51,813 nt of DNA, taken from assembly GCA_003280485.1 (NCBI GenBank), contig QCEU01000007.1, positions 1-51,813 of the forward strand. Direction: 5' to 3'. This DNA is from Pelagibacteraceae bacterium AG-359-O02 (GTDB taxonomy: Bacteria; Pseudomonadota; Alphaproteobacteria; Pelagibacterales; Pelagibacteraceae). The notes under the pieces were generated by a model. It saw only the letters and a program-made list of their open reading frames with translations, searched no databases and was not told where the DNA came from. The position numbers were made by a program, and so were the translations under genes. This document shows positions 33,740 to 42,095 of this stretch, piece after piece (the stretch's first letter is position 1; the number at the start of each line of letters is the position of its first letter).

Positions 33740-34162
33740 ATGAACACAGCAATAATTCTTATTTTAGGTATCCCCCTAATTGAAATCTACTTATTCATAA
33801 AAGTTGGCTCTCAAATTGGAGCTTTAAACACTATTTTGCTAATATTGTCGACTGCAATTGTTGGTATTTGGTACGCAAGATATGAAGGTTTTAATACTTT
33901 AAAATCAGGTATGTCCCAATTAGTTAAAAATGAGCTACCTCTTTATGAGATAATTTCAGGTGCTGCAATTGCTTTTGCAGCTTTACTATTAATATTGCCC
34001 GGGTTTGCAACAGACATAATAGGGATCCTTTTTATTTTTCCACTTACTAGAAAAGTTATCCTAAGTAAATATTCAAAAAAAAATTCACCAAAAAATAAAA
34101 GTAAAGAAAAAAATTTTATTGAAGGTGAATATGAAGATATAGAGGATAAAGATGGAAAATAA
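33740..34162 (+). CDS. fxsA: FxsA family membrane protein
   Basis: A 140-residue cytoplasmic membrane protein. The family core is seen in GIPLIEIYLFIKVGSQIGAL, ILLILSTAIVGIWYARYEGF, and a second helical pair AAIAFAALLLILPGFATDII. FxsA in E. coli affects exclusion of phage T7 by F; its cellular job is unknown. The C-terminal tail is charged. secB begins inside its last codons, overlapping by 11 bases. Confidence 0.9.
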   Translation: MNTAIILILGIPLIEIYLFIKVGSQIGALNTILLILSTAIVGIWYARYEGFNTLKSGMSQLVKNELPLYEIISGAAIAFAALLLILPGFATDIIGILFIFPLTRKVILSKYSKKNSPKNKSKEKNFIEGEYEDIEDKDGK

Positions 34163-34574
34163 ATATAAAATTATTGTAAGTTATATACAAGATTTATCAA
34201 TTGAAATACCAAGCCCTGAAACACTGGTGACTGTGAGAAATACTATTCCAGAATATAAAATGAAAGTTAACATAAATTCAAAACCTCTTAAAAGAAAAAT
34301 GATAGAAATTTTAACCACCCTAACTTATGAAAATGAAAATAAAAAAAAGGACAAAGGAATTTTTCAAATTAAATATGCTACTGTAATAGATATTTTAGAC
34401 TTAGAAATTAAGAAGGATGAATTAGAAAAAATAGTTTTATGTGACTTGCAAATTAGAATTTACCCTGAATTAGAGAAAAAATTTCTAACAATTTTAAGGG
34501 AGGCAGGCTTACCAGATTTAAAATTTGGAAAAAAAATAGACTTTGAGGGTTTGTATAAAGCTAGACTAAACTAA
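34152..34574 (+). CDS. secB: protein-export chaperone SecB, divergent
   Basis: A 140-residue protein resembling SecB, the chaperone that hands unfolded precursors to SecA. Matching pieces are the N-terminal SYIQDLSIEIPSPETL, the strand VNINSKPLKRKM, FQIKYATVIDIL and the C-terminal REAGLPDLKFGKKIDFEGLY. Some usual residues are altered, in keeping with the A+T drift. The location beside fxsA and dnaQ is the normal one in alphaproteobacteria. It converges on dnaQ with a 4-base overlap. Confidence 0.82.
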   Translation: MENKYKIIVSYIQDLSIEIPSPETLVTVRNTIPEYKMKVNINSKPLKRKMIEILTTLTYENENKKKDKGIFQIKYATVIDILDLEIKKDELEKIVLCDLQIRIYPELEKKFLTILREAGLPDLKFGKKIDFEGLYKARLN

Positions 34575-35236
34575 AAATAATTTTTTTTTAAATCTTTTTT
34601 TAAGAAATTTTTATGGTTTAATAATTCTTCCTCACTTGGGATAATAACTTTTTTAAAGTAATCTAATTGGCTTTCACTTGCTAGAGGTGTATTAATACTA
34701 TCATCAAGTAAATTTAAAGTTGGTTCTCTTTGGTCAATCAGGTTTATGTATACTTTTGCAAGTAACTCACAATCAATTAAAGCAGTATGTTTTGCTCTTT
34801 TAGAGTTATCTATTCTAAATCTTTTACACAATGCGTCTAAACTTATCCCAGAACCAGGAAATTTATTCCTAGCCAATTCCAAGGTATCAATAACATTTGA
34901 ATTATTTATTTTCGGCTTTCCTATTAATGATAATTCGTTATTTAAATGTCCAATATCAAATTCTGCATTGTGAATAATAATTTTTTTGTCTTTAATGAAT
35001 TTTATAAAATCATCTGCAATTTCAACAAACTTTTGCTTGGAAGATAAAAATTCATCTGAGTATCCATGAACTTCGAATGCTTTTTGTGATACTTTTCTTT
35101 CAGGATTTAAATAAAAATGGAATATGTTTTTTGTTGGTATTAAATTATCAAGTTCAATACAGCCAATTTCTACAATTCTATGGCCATCTCTAACAGATAA
35201 ACCAGTTGTTTCAGTATCTAGAACTATTTCTTTCAT
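34571..35236 (-). CDS. dnaQ: DNA polymerase III epsilon subunit (proofreading exonuclease)
   Basis: A 221-residue DEDDh exonuclease. Exo I is VLDTETTGLSVRDGHRIVEI (catalytic D and E), Exo II is IIHNAEFDIGHLNNELSL, and Exo III is HTALIDCELLAKVYINL with the catalytic His and Asp. The C-terminus, which binds the alpha subunit, is short. The start codon lies 26 bases inside the end of coaE. No extra domain is present. Confidence 0.96.
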   Translation of the reverse strand: MKEIVLDTETTGLSVRDGHRIVEIGCIELDNLIPTKNIFHFYLNPERKVSQKAFEVHGYSDEFLSSKQKFVEIADDFIKFIKDKKIIIHNAEFDIGHLNNELSLIGKPKINNSNVIDTLELARNKFPGSGISLDALCKRFRIDNSKRAKHTALIDCELLAKVYINLIDQREPTLNLLDDSINTPLASESQLDYFKKVIIPSEEELLNHKNFLKKDLKKNYF

Positions 35237-35804
35237 TCAAAATTTCTTCTTTAATTAGTTTAACTTTTTTTTTCATTATATGTGCAGAAAAATTATTATT
35301 AATGACATAGTCAGCTAACTTTTTTTTTTTAGAAATGATAAGTTGATTTTCTTTTAAACTCTTAATCAATTCTTCATTAAAATTAGGTCTTTTTTTTAAT
35401 CTATCGGTAACTTTAGATTTTTTAGAGTTAATAAAAATTATTATGTCATTTTTTTTATTTAGTTTATTTTCAATTAATAAGGGAATATCGAGAATAATCA
35501 TTTTACTCTTTTTGTTTTTCATTATGAAACTTTTCATATTTTTTCTTACCAAAGGGTGAACAATGGAGGATATTATTTTAAGATTTTTTCTATTTGAACT
35601 AACAGCAAATATAAGCTCTCTTTTTCTAATTGGAAATGTTTTAATAAATTTTGGTAATTTTTTTCTTAATTTGGTGAAACATTTTTTATTTTTTCTGTAA
35701 ATTAATTTTACTTGATTATCTGCATTAAATACTGGGTATCCAAATAGTTTTGAAATAAATGATTTTCCTGAACCTATACCGCCAATTATCCCAACTCTAA
35801 TCAT
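35211..35804 (-). CDS. coaE: dephospho-CoA kinase
   Basis: A 197-residue enzyme that phosphorylates dephospho-CoA, the last step of CoA synthesis. The P-loop is IGGIGSGKSFISKLFG, followed by PVFNADNQVK (substrate site) and the strand KMIILDIPLLIENK; KSKVTDRLKKRP is the lid region. The C-terminal end is diverged and lysine-rich and overlaps dnaQ by 26 bases, the longest same-strand overlap in the window. Confidence 0.93.
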   Translation of the reverse strand: MIRVGIIGGIGSGKSFISKLFGYPVFNADNQVKLIYRKNKKCFTKLRKKLPKFIKTFPIRKRELIFAVSSNRKNLKIISSIVHPLVRKNMKSFIMKNKKSKMIILDIPLLIENKLNKKNDIIIFINSKKSKVTDRLKKRPNFNEELIKSLKENQLIISKKKKLADYVINNNFSAHIMKKKVKLIKEEILNERNSSRY

Positions 35805-35827
35805 TTTTAATTTTACATCTCATAATT

Positions 35828-36622
35828 TCACTTTTTTAGAAATTCAATTAATTCTTTGTTTATTTCTGGTTCAACATTATGCCAAATATTAAAAGCTTGT
35901 TGGCCCTGAAATAAAAACATATTTAGACCATTTTCAATTGAATTGCCCTTTGCATTTCCTGCCTCTGAAAACTCTGTTTGAAATGGTGCATATATGACGT
36001 CATAAAACAGCTTATTTTGACCAGCCTGAAAAAAGTTTATGCCAAATTTATCTGAGTTGTTTAAACCTAAAGTAGTTGCATTTATTATCATATCAAACTT
36101 TGGTAGTTCACCCCATTCCAGAATATTAATCTCGTTGAATAAATTTTTTAAATTTTCAGCCTTTTTTTTAGTTCTATTACTCAAAAATATTTTTGATACT
36201 TTCATCCTTAACAATGAAAAAATTATTGACGGCACAACCCCTCCAGCACCTAATATCAGAACTATCTTGTCACTAACATCATAATTCAATTTTCTGATAC
36301 TTAATTCAAACCCGTTAATATCAGTGTTATCTCCAATTAAATGACCTTTATTCAACGAGATAGTATTTACAGACTGTGTCCTTATTGCATTACTACTTAA
36401 AATATCTAAGTGAGGTATTATAGATTTTTTAAAAGGAACAGTAACATTTAAACCATCCAAATCTCCCTTTTTGATAGATTTGCATAGTTCAGATAAATCA
36501 TTGTCATAGGTTTCAAGTTTCCCATAGATTGCATCTAAACTATTTTTTTTTATCCAATAATTATGCAACTTTGGAGATAAAGAATGTTCAATTGGATTAC
36601 CTATTACTAAAAATTTTTTCAT
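35828..36622 (-). CDS. aroE: shikimate dehydrogenase
   Basis: A 264-residue enzyme reducing 3-dehydroshikimate with NADPH. The substrate-binding segment is GNPIEHSLSPKLHNYW, the catalytic lysine is in NVTVPFKKSIIPHLD, and DNTDINGFE has the catalytic aspartate. The nucleotide-binding loop is ILGAGGVVPSIIF, and NATTLGLN is conserved. The spacing to maf (17 bases) and coaE (23 bases) suggests one operon running from ppsR to dnaQ. Confidence 0.96.
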   Translation of the reverse strand: MKKFLVIGNPIEHSLSPKLHNYWIKKNSLDAIYGKLETYDNDLSELCKSIKKGDLDGLNVTVPFKKSIIPHLDILSSNAIRTQSVNTISLNKGHLIGDNTDINGFELSIRKLNYDVSDKIVLILGAGGVVPSIIFSLLRMKVSKIFLSNRTKKKAENLKNLFNEINILEWGELPKFDMIINATTLGLNNSDKFGINFFQAGQNKLFYDVIYAPFQTEFSEAGNAKGNSIENGLNMFLFQGQQAFNIWHNVEPEINKELIEFLKK

Positions 36623-36639
36623 TAATTACAGAAGTTTTT

Positions 36640-37224
36640 TCATTTTTGTAGTTCCAAATATTCCTTAATTTTTTTGATAGGCAAGCCCATTATAGTATCT
36701 TCATCTCCATCAATATTTGAGAATAAGGTTCTTCCTTCTCCTTCAATTTGATAAACATTATAAGCATATAAAGCTTCATCACTTATTTTACTTAGATAAG
36801 TAGTTAATTCATTTTCAGAAAAATTCTTCATAGTCAAGTAAGCTTTGTCGGTATAGTTCCAAACCATAGATCCATTTTTAGATATACAAACTGAACTGAT
36901 CAAAGAATGTTTTTTTCCATTGAGTTTCTTTAAAATATTCAAAGCCTCTTCTCTGCTTTCTGGTTTTGAAATTAATTCGCCAGTCAAATCGATAACACTG
37001 TCTGCCCCTAAAACTAAGATGTTATTGATTTTTTGACTTACTTTATTTGCTTTTAATTCGGCAAGGTTTTTAGATATTATTTCTGGGGAAACCCCTTCGC
37101 TTATCAAACTCTCTTTAATTGGTTCCTCATCTACATTTGATACTTCAACATTACAGGGGATGTTATGATTATTAAGTATTTCTTTTCTAACCTTACTTTT
37201 TGATGCTAGTATAATTTTAAACAT
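36640..37224 (-). CDS. maf: Maf-like nucleoside triphosphate pyrophosphatase
   Basis: A 194-residue house-cleaning pyrophosphatase that hydrolyses non-canonical or modified nucleotides. Signature segments are IILASKSKVRKEILNNHNIP, VLGADSVIDLTGELISKP and the C-terminal IDGDEDTIMGLPIKKIKEYL. It overlaps the end of ppsR by 8 bases. The exact nucleotide preference (dTTP/UTP or 7-methyl-GTP type) cannot be decided safely by eye. Confidence 0.92.
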   Translation of the reverse strand: MFKIILASKSKVRKEILNNHNIPCNVEVSNVDEEPIKESLISEGVSPEIISKNLAELKANKVSQKINNILVLGADSVIDLTGELISKPESREEALNILKKLNGKKHSLISSVCISKNGSMVWNYTDKAYLTMKNFSENELTTYLSKISDEALYAYNVYQIEGEGRTLFSNIDGDEDTIMGLPIKKIKEYLELQK

Positions 37225-38044
37225 TTTTCTTATTCTTTATTTCATAAATTTTTATTACTGATGCCGCCGTTTCCTCTACTGATTTTCTTGTTACATCTAT
37301 GGTCGGCCAATTATTCTCTTTAAATAGTCTTCTAGCACTATTTAGTTCATCTTTAATTTTATCAATGTTTACATATTCGCTATTTTGATCCTCTTTTAGG
37401 GAAGTTAATCTATTTTTTCTAAGATCATATAATCTCTCTGGTTCTGTAACCAAACCAACTACGCATGGAGAGAAGTTTTTTTCGGTTACTTTTGTTGGAA
37501 TAGAATCTTTATTTACAAGTGGAATATTTGAAGTCTTAAATCCTCTATTTGCTAGATAAATAGAAGTTGGTGTTTTACTCGTTCTACTTACACCCAACAA
37601 AATAATATCTGATTTCTCTATATCATCTGTTTGGTTACCATCATCATGGTTCATCGTAAACTGAATAGCTTCAATTCTATCATAGTATTCCTCGTTTAAA
37701 ATGTGTTGACCACTTGGCTGGTGAGATGCTTTTTGGTTTAAAACTTTTGAAAAATTCAGGATTAGGTCTCCAAGGACACCAAAACATGGTATCCCTCTTT
37801 CGTAAGCCTTTTCAGTAAGATACTTTGCCAATTTACTATTTACTATAGTGTATAAAATTATTGAATTTTTATCTTTTTTTGCCTGTTTTAAAATACTTAA
37901 AGTTTGGCTCTCAGTTCTAGTAAAAGAAAAATGGTTTGTTTCATATTGAAAATTAGGAAACTGAGCTTTAAGTGCTAAAAATATTCTATCAAGTGTTTCA
38001 CCTGTAGAGTCTGATATTAAGTAAATCTGATATAAATTTTTCAT
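37217..38044 (-). CDS. ppsR: PPDK/PEP synthase regulatory kinase-phosphotransferase (DUF299)
   Basis: A 275-residue bifunctional regulator that phosphorylates and dephosphorylates a threonine on pyruvate phosphate dikinase or PEP synthase. The N-terminal YLISDSTGETLDRIFLA and the P-loop ILLGVSRTSKTPTSIYLANR are diagnostic. The gene next to hemE across the origin in Rickettsia (RP001) and Caulobacter is this same family. It is the first gene of the leftward operon. Confidence 0.94.
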   Translation of the reverse strand: MKNLYQIYLISDSTGETLDRIFLALKAQFPNFQYETNHFSFTRTESQTLSILKQAKKDKNSIILYTIVNSKLAKYLTEKAYERGIPCFGVLGDLILNFSKVLNQKASHQPSGQHILNEEYYDRIEAIQFTMNHDDGNQTDDIEKSDIILLGVSRTSKTPTSIYLANRGFKTSNIPLVNKDSIPTKVTEKNFSPCVVGLVTEPERLYDLRKNRLTSLKEDQNSEYVNIDKIKDELNSARRLFKENNWPTIDVTRKSVEETAASVIKIYEIKNKKNV

Positions 38045-38327
38045 GTATAAGATGTTTATAAACTATTTGTAATATAAGAAAATTATGGATTTGATAATAA
38101 AGATACTTGAAACCGACCTTTTTCCCTTACAATTAACTTAATTATAAATTGTGAATAAAATTATACATTAAACCTTTAAAATGTGAGAAACGTTTATAAG
38201 GCTTGAATAATATAGATAATTTAAGTTTTAGACTGTTAATAATTATTTAACAAAGTGTGGTAATTGACTAATTTACGTTATTCACAATACATAATACTAA
38301 TAAAATAAATAATATATATCTACTTAT
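38045..38327. other. candidate chromosomal replication origin (oriC)
   Basis: This 283-base, very A+T-rich gap separates divergent ppsR and hemE, the position of oriC in Caulobacter and Rickettsia. Two exact DnaA boxes of pattern TTATNCACA are present: TTATTCACA at 38278-38286 on the plus strand and its complement at 38150-38158, inverted and 128 bases apart. Long A+T stretches could serve as the unwinding element. Most core genes to the right are on the plus strand and the operon to its left is on the minus strand. parAB and two parS-type sites lie 10-13 kb away, as expected near an origin. The gap must also contain the promoters of hemE and ppsR. Confidence 0.7.
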
Positions 38328-39329
38328 ATGAGTCTTATTACTAACTGTATTAAAAATAAAGATACTAAAGTCACTCCTATATGGTTAATGAGACAGGCTG
38401 GCAGATACTTACCTGAATTTAGAGAAATAAGAAAAGAAAATCAGGATTTTATCAAGCTTTGTTTAAATAGTGATTTAGCATCTGAGATTACTCTTCAGCC
38501 CATAAAGAGATTTGGATTTGATGGGGCTGTAATATTTTCTGATATTTTAATGTTGCCTTATGGTTTAGGTCAAAAGGTTGAATTTGAAAAAAACTTTGGA
38601 CCAAAATTAGGTAAGATAGATTTAGACACTATAAAAAAAATTGATGAAATAAATTTTACAGAAAAAGTTTATAAAGTTTACAAAGCTATTTCTAAAACAT
38701 CTAAAGATTCAATAATGAGTGATAAAGATATGATAGGGTTTGTTGGAGCACCGTGGACTATTCTTGTTTATATGATAAATAGATCATCACCAAAGAAAGG
38801 TTTATCTAGCGATTTTTTTAAAGATAAATTTTTAATAAATAGATTACTAGGGATAATAGAAAAATTTTTAAAGTTGCATATAAAAAATCAAGTTGAAGCA
38901 GGAGCAAAAGTAATTCAAATTTTTGATAGTTGGGCAGGTTTATTAGAAGATAACATACCAGAGTATATTTATATACCCACATTAAATATTGTTGAGTACG
39001 CAAAAGAATTAGGGGTTCCTGTCATCTGTTTCCCAAGAGGTATTAAAGATTATAAAAATTTTTGTGATACAGTAAAACCTGACGCTGTTAATATAGATTA
39101 TGATGTTAACCCAAAAGAGATAGTAAATGAAATTAAAATACCTATTCAGGGAGGTTTAGATCCTAAAATTTTATTAACCGATACTGAAAATCTTAAGAGA
39201 GAAGTTGGTAAATATTTAAATATTTTTAAAGATCACCCTTATATCTTTAATTTAGGGCATGGAATTTTACCTGAAACAAAAATTGAAATGGTAGAAGATC
39301 TAATCAAGATTGTAAGAAATTTTAAATGA
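38328..39329 (+). CDS. hemE: uroporphyrinogen decarboxylase
   Basis: A 333-residue enzyme that removes four carboxylates from uroporphyrinogen III. The signature WLMRQAGRYLPEFREIR (from W19, with R22 and R26) and the second motif GFVGAPWTILVYMI are present, as is QIFDSWAGLL and the C-terminal FNLGHGILPET. It is the first gene right of the candidate origin and overlaps hemH by 4 bases. Confidence 0.97.
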   Translation: MSLITNCIKNKDTKVTPIWLMRQAGRYLPEFREIRKENQDFIKLCLNSDLASEITLQPIKRFGFDGAVIFSDILMLPYGLGQKVEFEKNFGPKLGKIDLDTIKKIDEINFTEKVYKVYKAISKTSKDSIMSDKDMIGFVGAPWTILVYMINRSSPKKGLSSDFFKDKFLINRLLGIIEKFLKLHIKNQVEAGAKVIQIFDSWAGLLEDNIPEYIYIPTLNIVEYAKELGVPVICFPRGIKDYKNFCDTVKPDAVNIDYDVNPKEIVNEIKIPIQGGLDPKILLTDTENLKREVGKYLNIFKDHPYIFNLGHGILPETKIEMVEDLIKIVRNFK

Positions 39330-40318
39330 TACAAGATCATCCAAAAGTTAATTATGGAAAAACAGGAATCTTAATCGTAAATCTTGGTACACCGGATTCA
39401 ACAAACTGGTTAGATATAAGAAAATATTTAAAGGAATTTTTATCAGATAGAAGAGTTATTGAGGTGAATCCTTTAATTTGGCAAGTAATACTTAACATAT
39501 TTATACTTACTTTTAGACCTTCAAAAACTGCTAAAGCGTATAAAGAAATATGGATGAAAGACAAAAACATGTCACCATTAAGATATTTTACCGAAAGCCA
39601 AGCACAAAAATTGTCTAAACAAGTTGGAAATGAAAAAATAATAGTAGATTTTGCTATGAGATATGGGAACCCAAGCATTAAAAGTAAAATTAACGAACTT
39701 CATGAAAAAGGTTGTGAGAATTTAACTATACTCCCGCTTTACCCTCAATATGCAGCAGCAACTACGGCAACTGTTTGTGATGAAGTATATAGAACCTTGA
39801 TGAAAATGAGATGGCAACCAAATTTAAAAATAATTCCGCACTATGAGTCGGAGCCGCTTTACATCGAGGCAATTAAAAATAGCATTAAAAAAAAAGTAAA
39901 TGAAATTAATTGGAAACCAGATTTAATAATAGCCTCTTATCATGGGATTCCAAAAAAATATTTTGATAAAGGTGATCCATATCATTGTTACTGTCATAAA
40001 ACCACTAGACTAATTTCTGAAAAATATTCAGATATCGAAATCAAAACTACATTTCAATCTAGATTTGGACCACAGGAATGGTTACAACCTTATACAGATA
40101 AAACTTTTGAGTTACTCCCAAAAGAAGGAAAGAAAAATATCTTAGTTATTTGTCCAGGGTTTTCATCTGACTGTGTAGAAACTCTAGAGGAAATATCTAT
40201 TCAGGGGAAAGAAAGTTTTATCAAATCAGGTGGTGAAAATTTTGAAATGGTACCTTGTTTAAATGACAGTGAAGATCATATAGCTTTATTTAAACATCTT
40301 TTAACAAAAAATATTTAA
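39326..40318 (+). CDS. hemH: ferrochelatase
   Basis: A 330-residue enzyme inserting ferrous iron into protoporphyrin IX. N-terminal GILIVNLGTPDST, the catalytic-histidine segment IIASYHGIPKKYFDKGDPYH and the family signature FQSRFGPQEWLQPYTDK are visible; the glutamate in CVETLEEISIQ is also conserved. The segment YHCYCHKTT has two closely spaced cysteines. It follows hemE by ATGA overlap and precedes hemJ by 3 bases. Confidence 0.97.
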   Translation: MIQDHPKVNYGKTGILIVNLGTPDSTNWLDIRKYLKEFLSDRRVIEVNPLIWQVILNIFILTFRPSKTAKAYKEIWMKDKNMSPLRYFTESQAQKLSKQVGNEKIIVDFAMRYGNPSIKSKINELHEKGCENLTILPLYPQYAAATTATVCDEVYRTLMKMRWQPNLKIIPHYESEPLYIEAIKNSIKKKVNEINWKPDLIIASYHGIPKKYFDKGDPYHCYCHKTTRLISEKYSDIEIKTTFQSRFGPQEWLQPYTDKTFELLPKEGKKNILVICPGFSSDCVETLEEISIQGKESFIKSGGENFEMVPCLNDSEDHIALFKHLLTKNI

Positions 40319-40321
40319 TAC

Positions 40322-40756
40322 ATGAGCGGATATCTTCTATTTAAATCTCTTCATTTAATAGCAGTAATTTCTTGGATGGCTGGTCTTTTATATTTACCAA
40401 GAATATTTGTCTATCATGTCGAAAATTTTGAAAATGATCAAGCTACTCAAATCTTTGAGACAATGGAAAGAAAGCTATACAATTATATAATGCGTCCAGC
40501 CATGATTTTATCTTGGCTTTTTGGTATTATATTAATCTGGATTAATGGCGTTGAAAGTTTTGGGTATTTATGGCTACAAATAAAAATTCTGTTAGTTATA
40601 ATTTTGACGATTTATCATGAATACCTTGGAAAATGCATGCGTTTACTAAAGTTAAAAGAAAATACCAAATCATCTAAATTTTTTAGGATAATTAATGAAA
40701 TACCAACAGTTTTGCTTATTTTTATTGTTTTTATTGTAGTATTTAAACCTATCTAA
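40322..40756 (+). CDS. hemJ: protoporphyrinogen oxidase HemJ
   Basis: A 144-residue inner-membrane haem protein with four predicted helices, oxidising protoporphyrinogen IX. The conserved N-terminal histidine lies in FKSLHLIAVISWMAGLLYLP and the second helix follows ERKLYNYIMRPAMILSWLFG. YHEYLGKCMR lies before the last helix. With hemE and hemH it forms a haem operon covering three late steps; in many alphaproteobacteria the same order continues into rho, as here. Confidence 0.93.
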   Translation: MSGYLLFKSLHLIAVISWMAGLLYLPRIFVYHVENFENDQATQIFETMERKLYNYIMRPAMILSWLFGIILIWINGVESFGYLWLQIKILLVIILTIYHEYLGKCMRLLKLKENTKSSKFFRIINEIPTVLLIFIVFIVVFKPI

Positions 40757-40815
40757 GGTTGAAATTTTTAAATCAGTATATATATTTAGTTTATCTTTAA
40801 CAAAAACTTCCACAC

Positions 40816-42087
40816 ATGAACATTCAAGAATTAAAAGAAAAAAGCTCTGAAAAGTTAATCACTGAAGCTGAAAAATTAGGTATTGAAAACGCTAGTACTT
40901 TAAGAAGACAAGAAATTTATTTTGCAATCCTAAAAAAACTTGCAGAAAAAGGAGAGGAAATCACTGGAGGTGGAGTTTTACAATTACTCCAAGATGGATT
41001 TGGTTTTCTAAGAGCAATGGAATCGAATTATTTGCCAGGAGCAGATGATATATACGTTAGCCCAAGTCAGATAAGAAGATTTGGTCTTAGAACCGGTGAC
41101 ACTGTCGAGGGACCAATTAGATCTCCAAAAGATGGAGAAAGATATTTTGCACTTTTACAAGTAAGCAAAATTAATTTTGAAGAACCAGATAAATTTAAAC
41201 ATAAAATTGCTTTTGATAATTTAACTCCTCTTTATCCAAATAAGCAGTTAGGAATGGAAGTTGAGTCCAATAAAATTGAGAAGAAACCTGATTTAACTCC
41301 GAGGTTAATCGACTTAGTAAGCCCAATCGGAAAAGGTCAAAGATCATTAATAATTTCACCACCAAAAGCCGGCAAAACAATGATTTTACAAAGCATAGCT
41401 AATTCTATCACTGCTAATCATCCAGAATGTTACTTGATGGTTTTATTAATTGATGAAAGACCAGAAGAAGTAACAGACATGCAAAGAACAGTTAAAGGTG
41501 AAGTGATAAGTTCTACATTTGATGAGCCTGCACAACGACATGTTGCTGTTGCTGAAATGGTTATTGAAAAAGCTAAAAGACTTACAGAACACAAAAAAGA
41601 TGTAGTTATTTTATTAGACTCAATTACAAGATTAGGAAGAGCTTATAATGCTGTTGTACCAAGTTCAGGAAAAGTTTTAACTGGTGGTGTAGATGCGAAT
41701 GCACTCCAAAGGCCCAAAAGATTTTTTGGTGCAGCCAGAAATATTGAGGAAGGTGGTTCTCTCACAATTATTGCAACAGCCCTTATCGATACAGGAAGCA
41801 GGATGGACGAGGTGATTTTTGAGGAATTTAAAGGAACTGGTAATAGTGAAACTATCTTAGATAGAAAGATTTCTGAGAAAAGAATTTATCCAGCTATAGA
41901 TATAACTAAGTCAGGAACAAGAAGAGAAGAACTCATTTTTGATAAGAATGATCTCCAAAAAATGAATGTTTTAAGAAGAATTATTGCACCAATGGGATCA
42001 ATGGATGCAATTGATTTTATAAACTCAAAACTTAAAACAACTAAAAATAATGCAGAGTTTTTTAATTCAATGAATAAACCTTCATAA
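40816..42087 (+). CDS. rho: transcription termination factor Rho
   Basis: A 423-residue hexameric RNA helicase. The N-terminal RNA-binding cold-shock-like domain holds [20 protein letters not shown]; the ATPase has Walker [40 protein letters not shown], and the secondary RNA-binding loop [19 protein letters not shown]. Length is close to E. coli Rho (419). Few intrinsic terminators are visible in this window, so Rho probably ends many transcripts. Downstream, it converges on the TPR-glycosyltransferase gene with an 8-base gap. Confidence 0.98.
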   Translation: MNIQELKEKSSEKLITEAEKLGIENASTLRRQEIYFAILKKLAEKGEEITGGGVLQLLQDGFGFLRAMESNYLPGADDIYVSPSQIRRFGLRTGDTVEGPIRSPKDGERYFALLQVSKINFEEPDKFKHKIAFDNLTPLYPNKQLGMEVESNKIEKKPDLTPRLIDLVSPIGKGQRSLIISPPKAGKTMILQSIANSITANHPECYLMVLLIDERPEEVTDMQRTVKGEVISSTFDEPAQRHVAVAEMVIEKAKRLTEHKKDVVILLDSITRLGRAYNAVVPSSGKVLTGGVDANALQRPKRFFGAARNIEEGGSLTIIATALIDTGSRMDEVIFEEFKGTGNSETILDRKISEKRIYPAIDITKSGTRREELIFDKNDLQKMNVLRRIIAPMGSMDAIDFINSKLKTTKNNAEFFNSMNKPS

Positions 42088-42095
42088 TAAACTTT

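Noticed and set aside
38196..38275. AAGTGTGGTAA near 38260 as a third DnaA box
   Set aside because: Its complement TTACCACA lacks one base compared with TTATCCACA and has a poor fit, so only the two exact boxes were counted.
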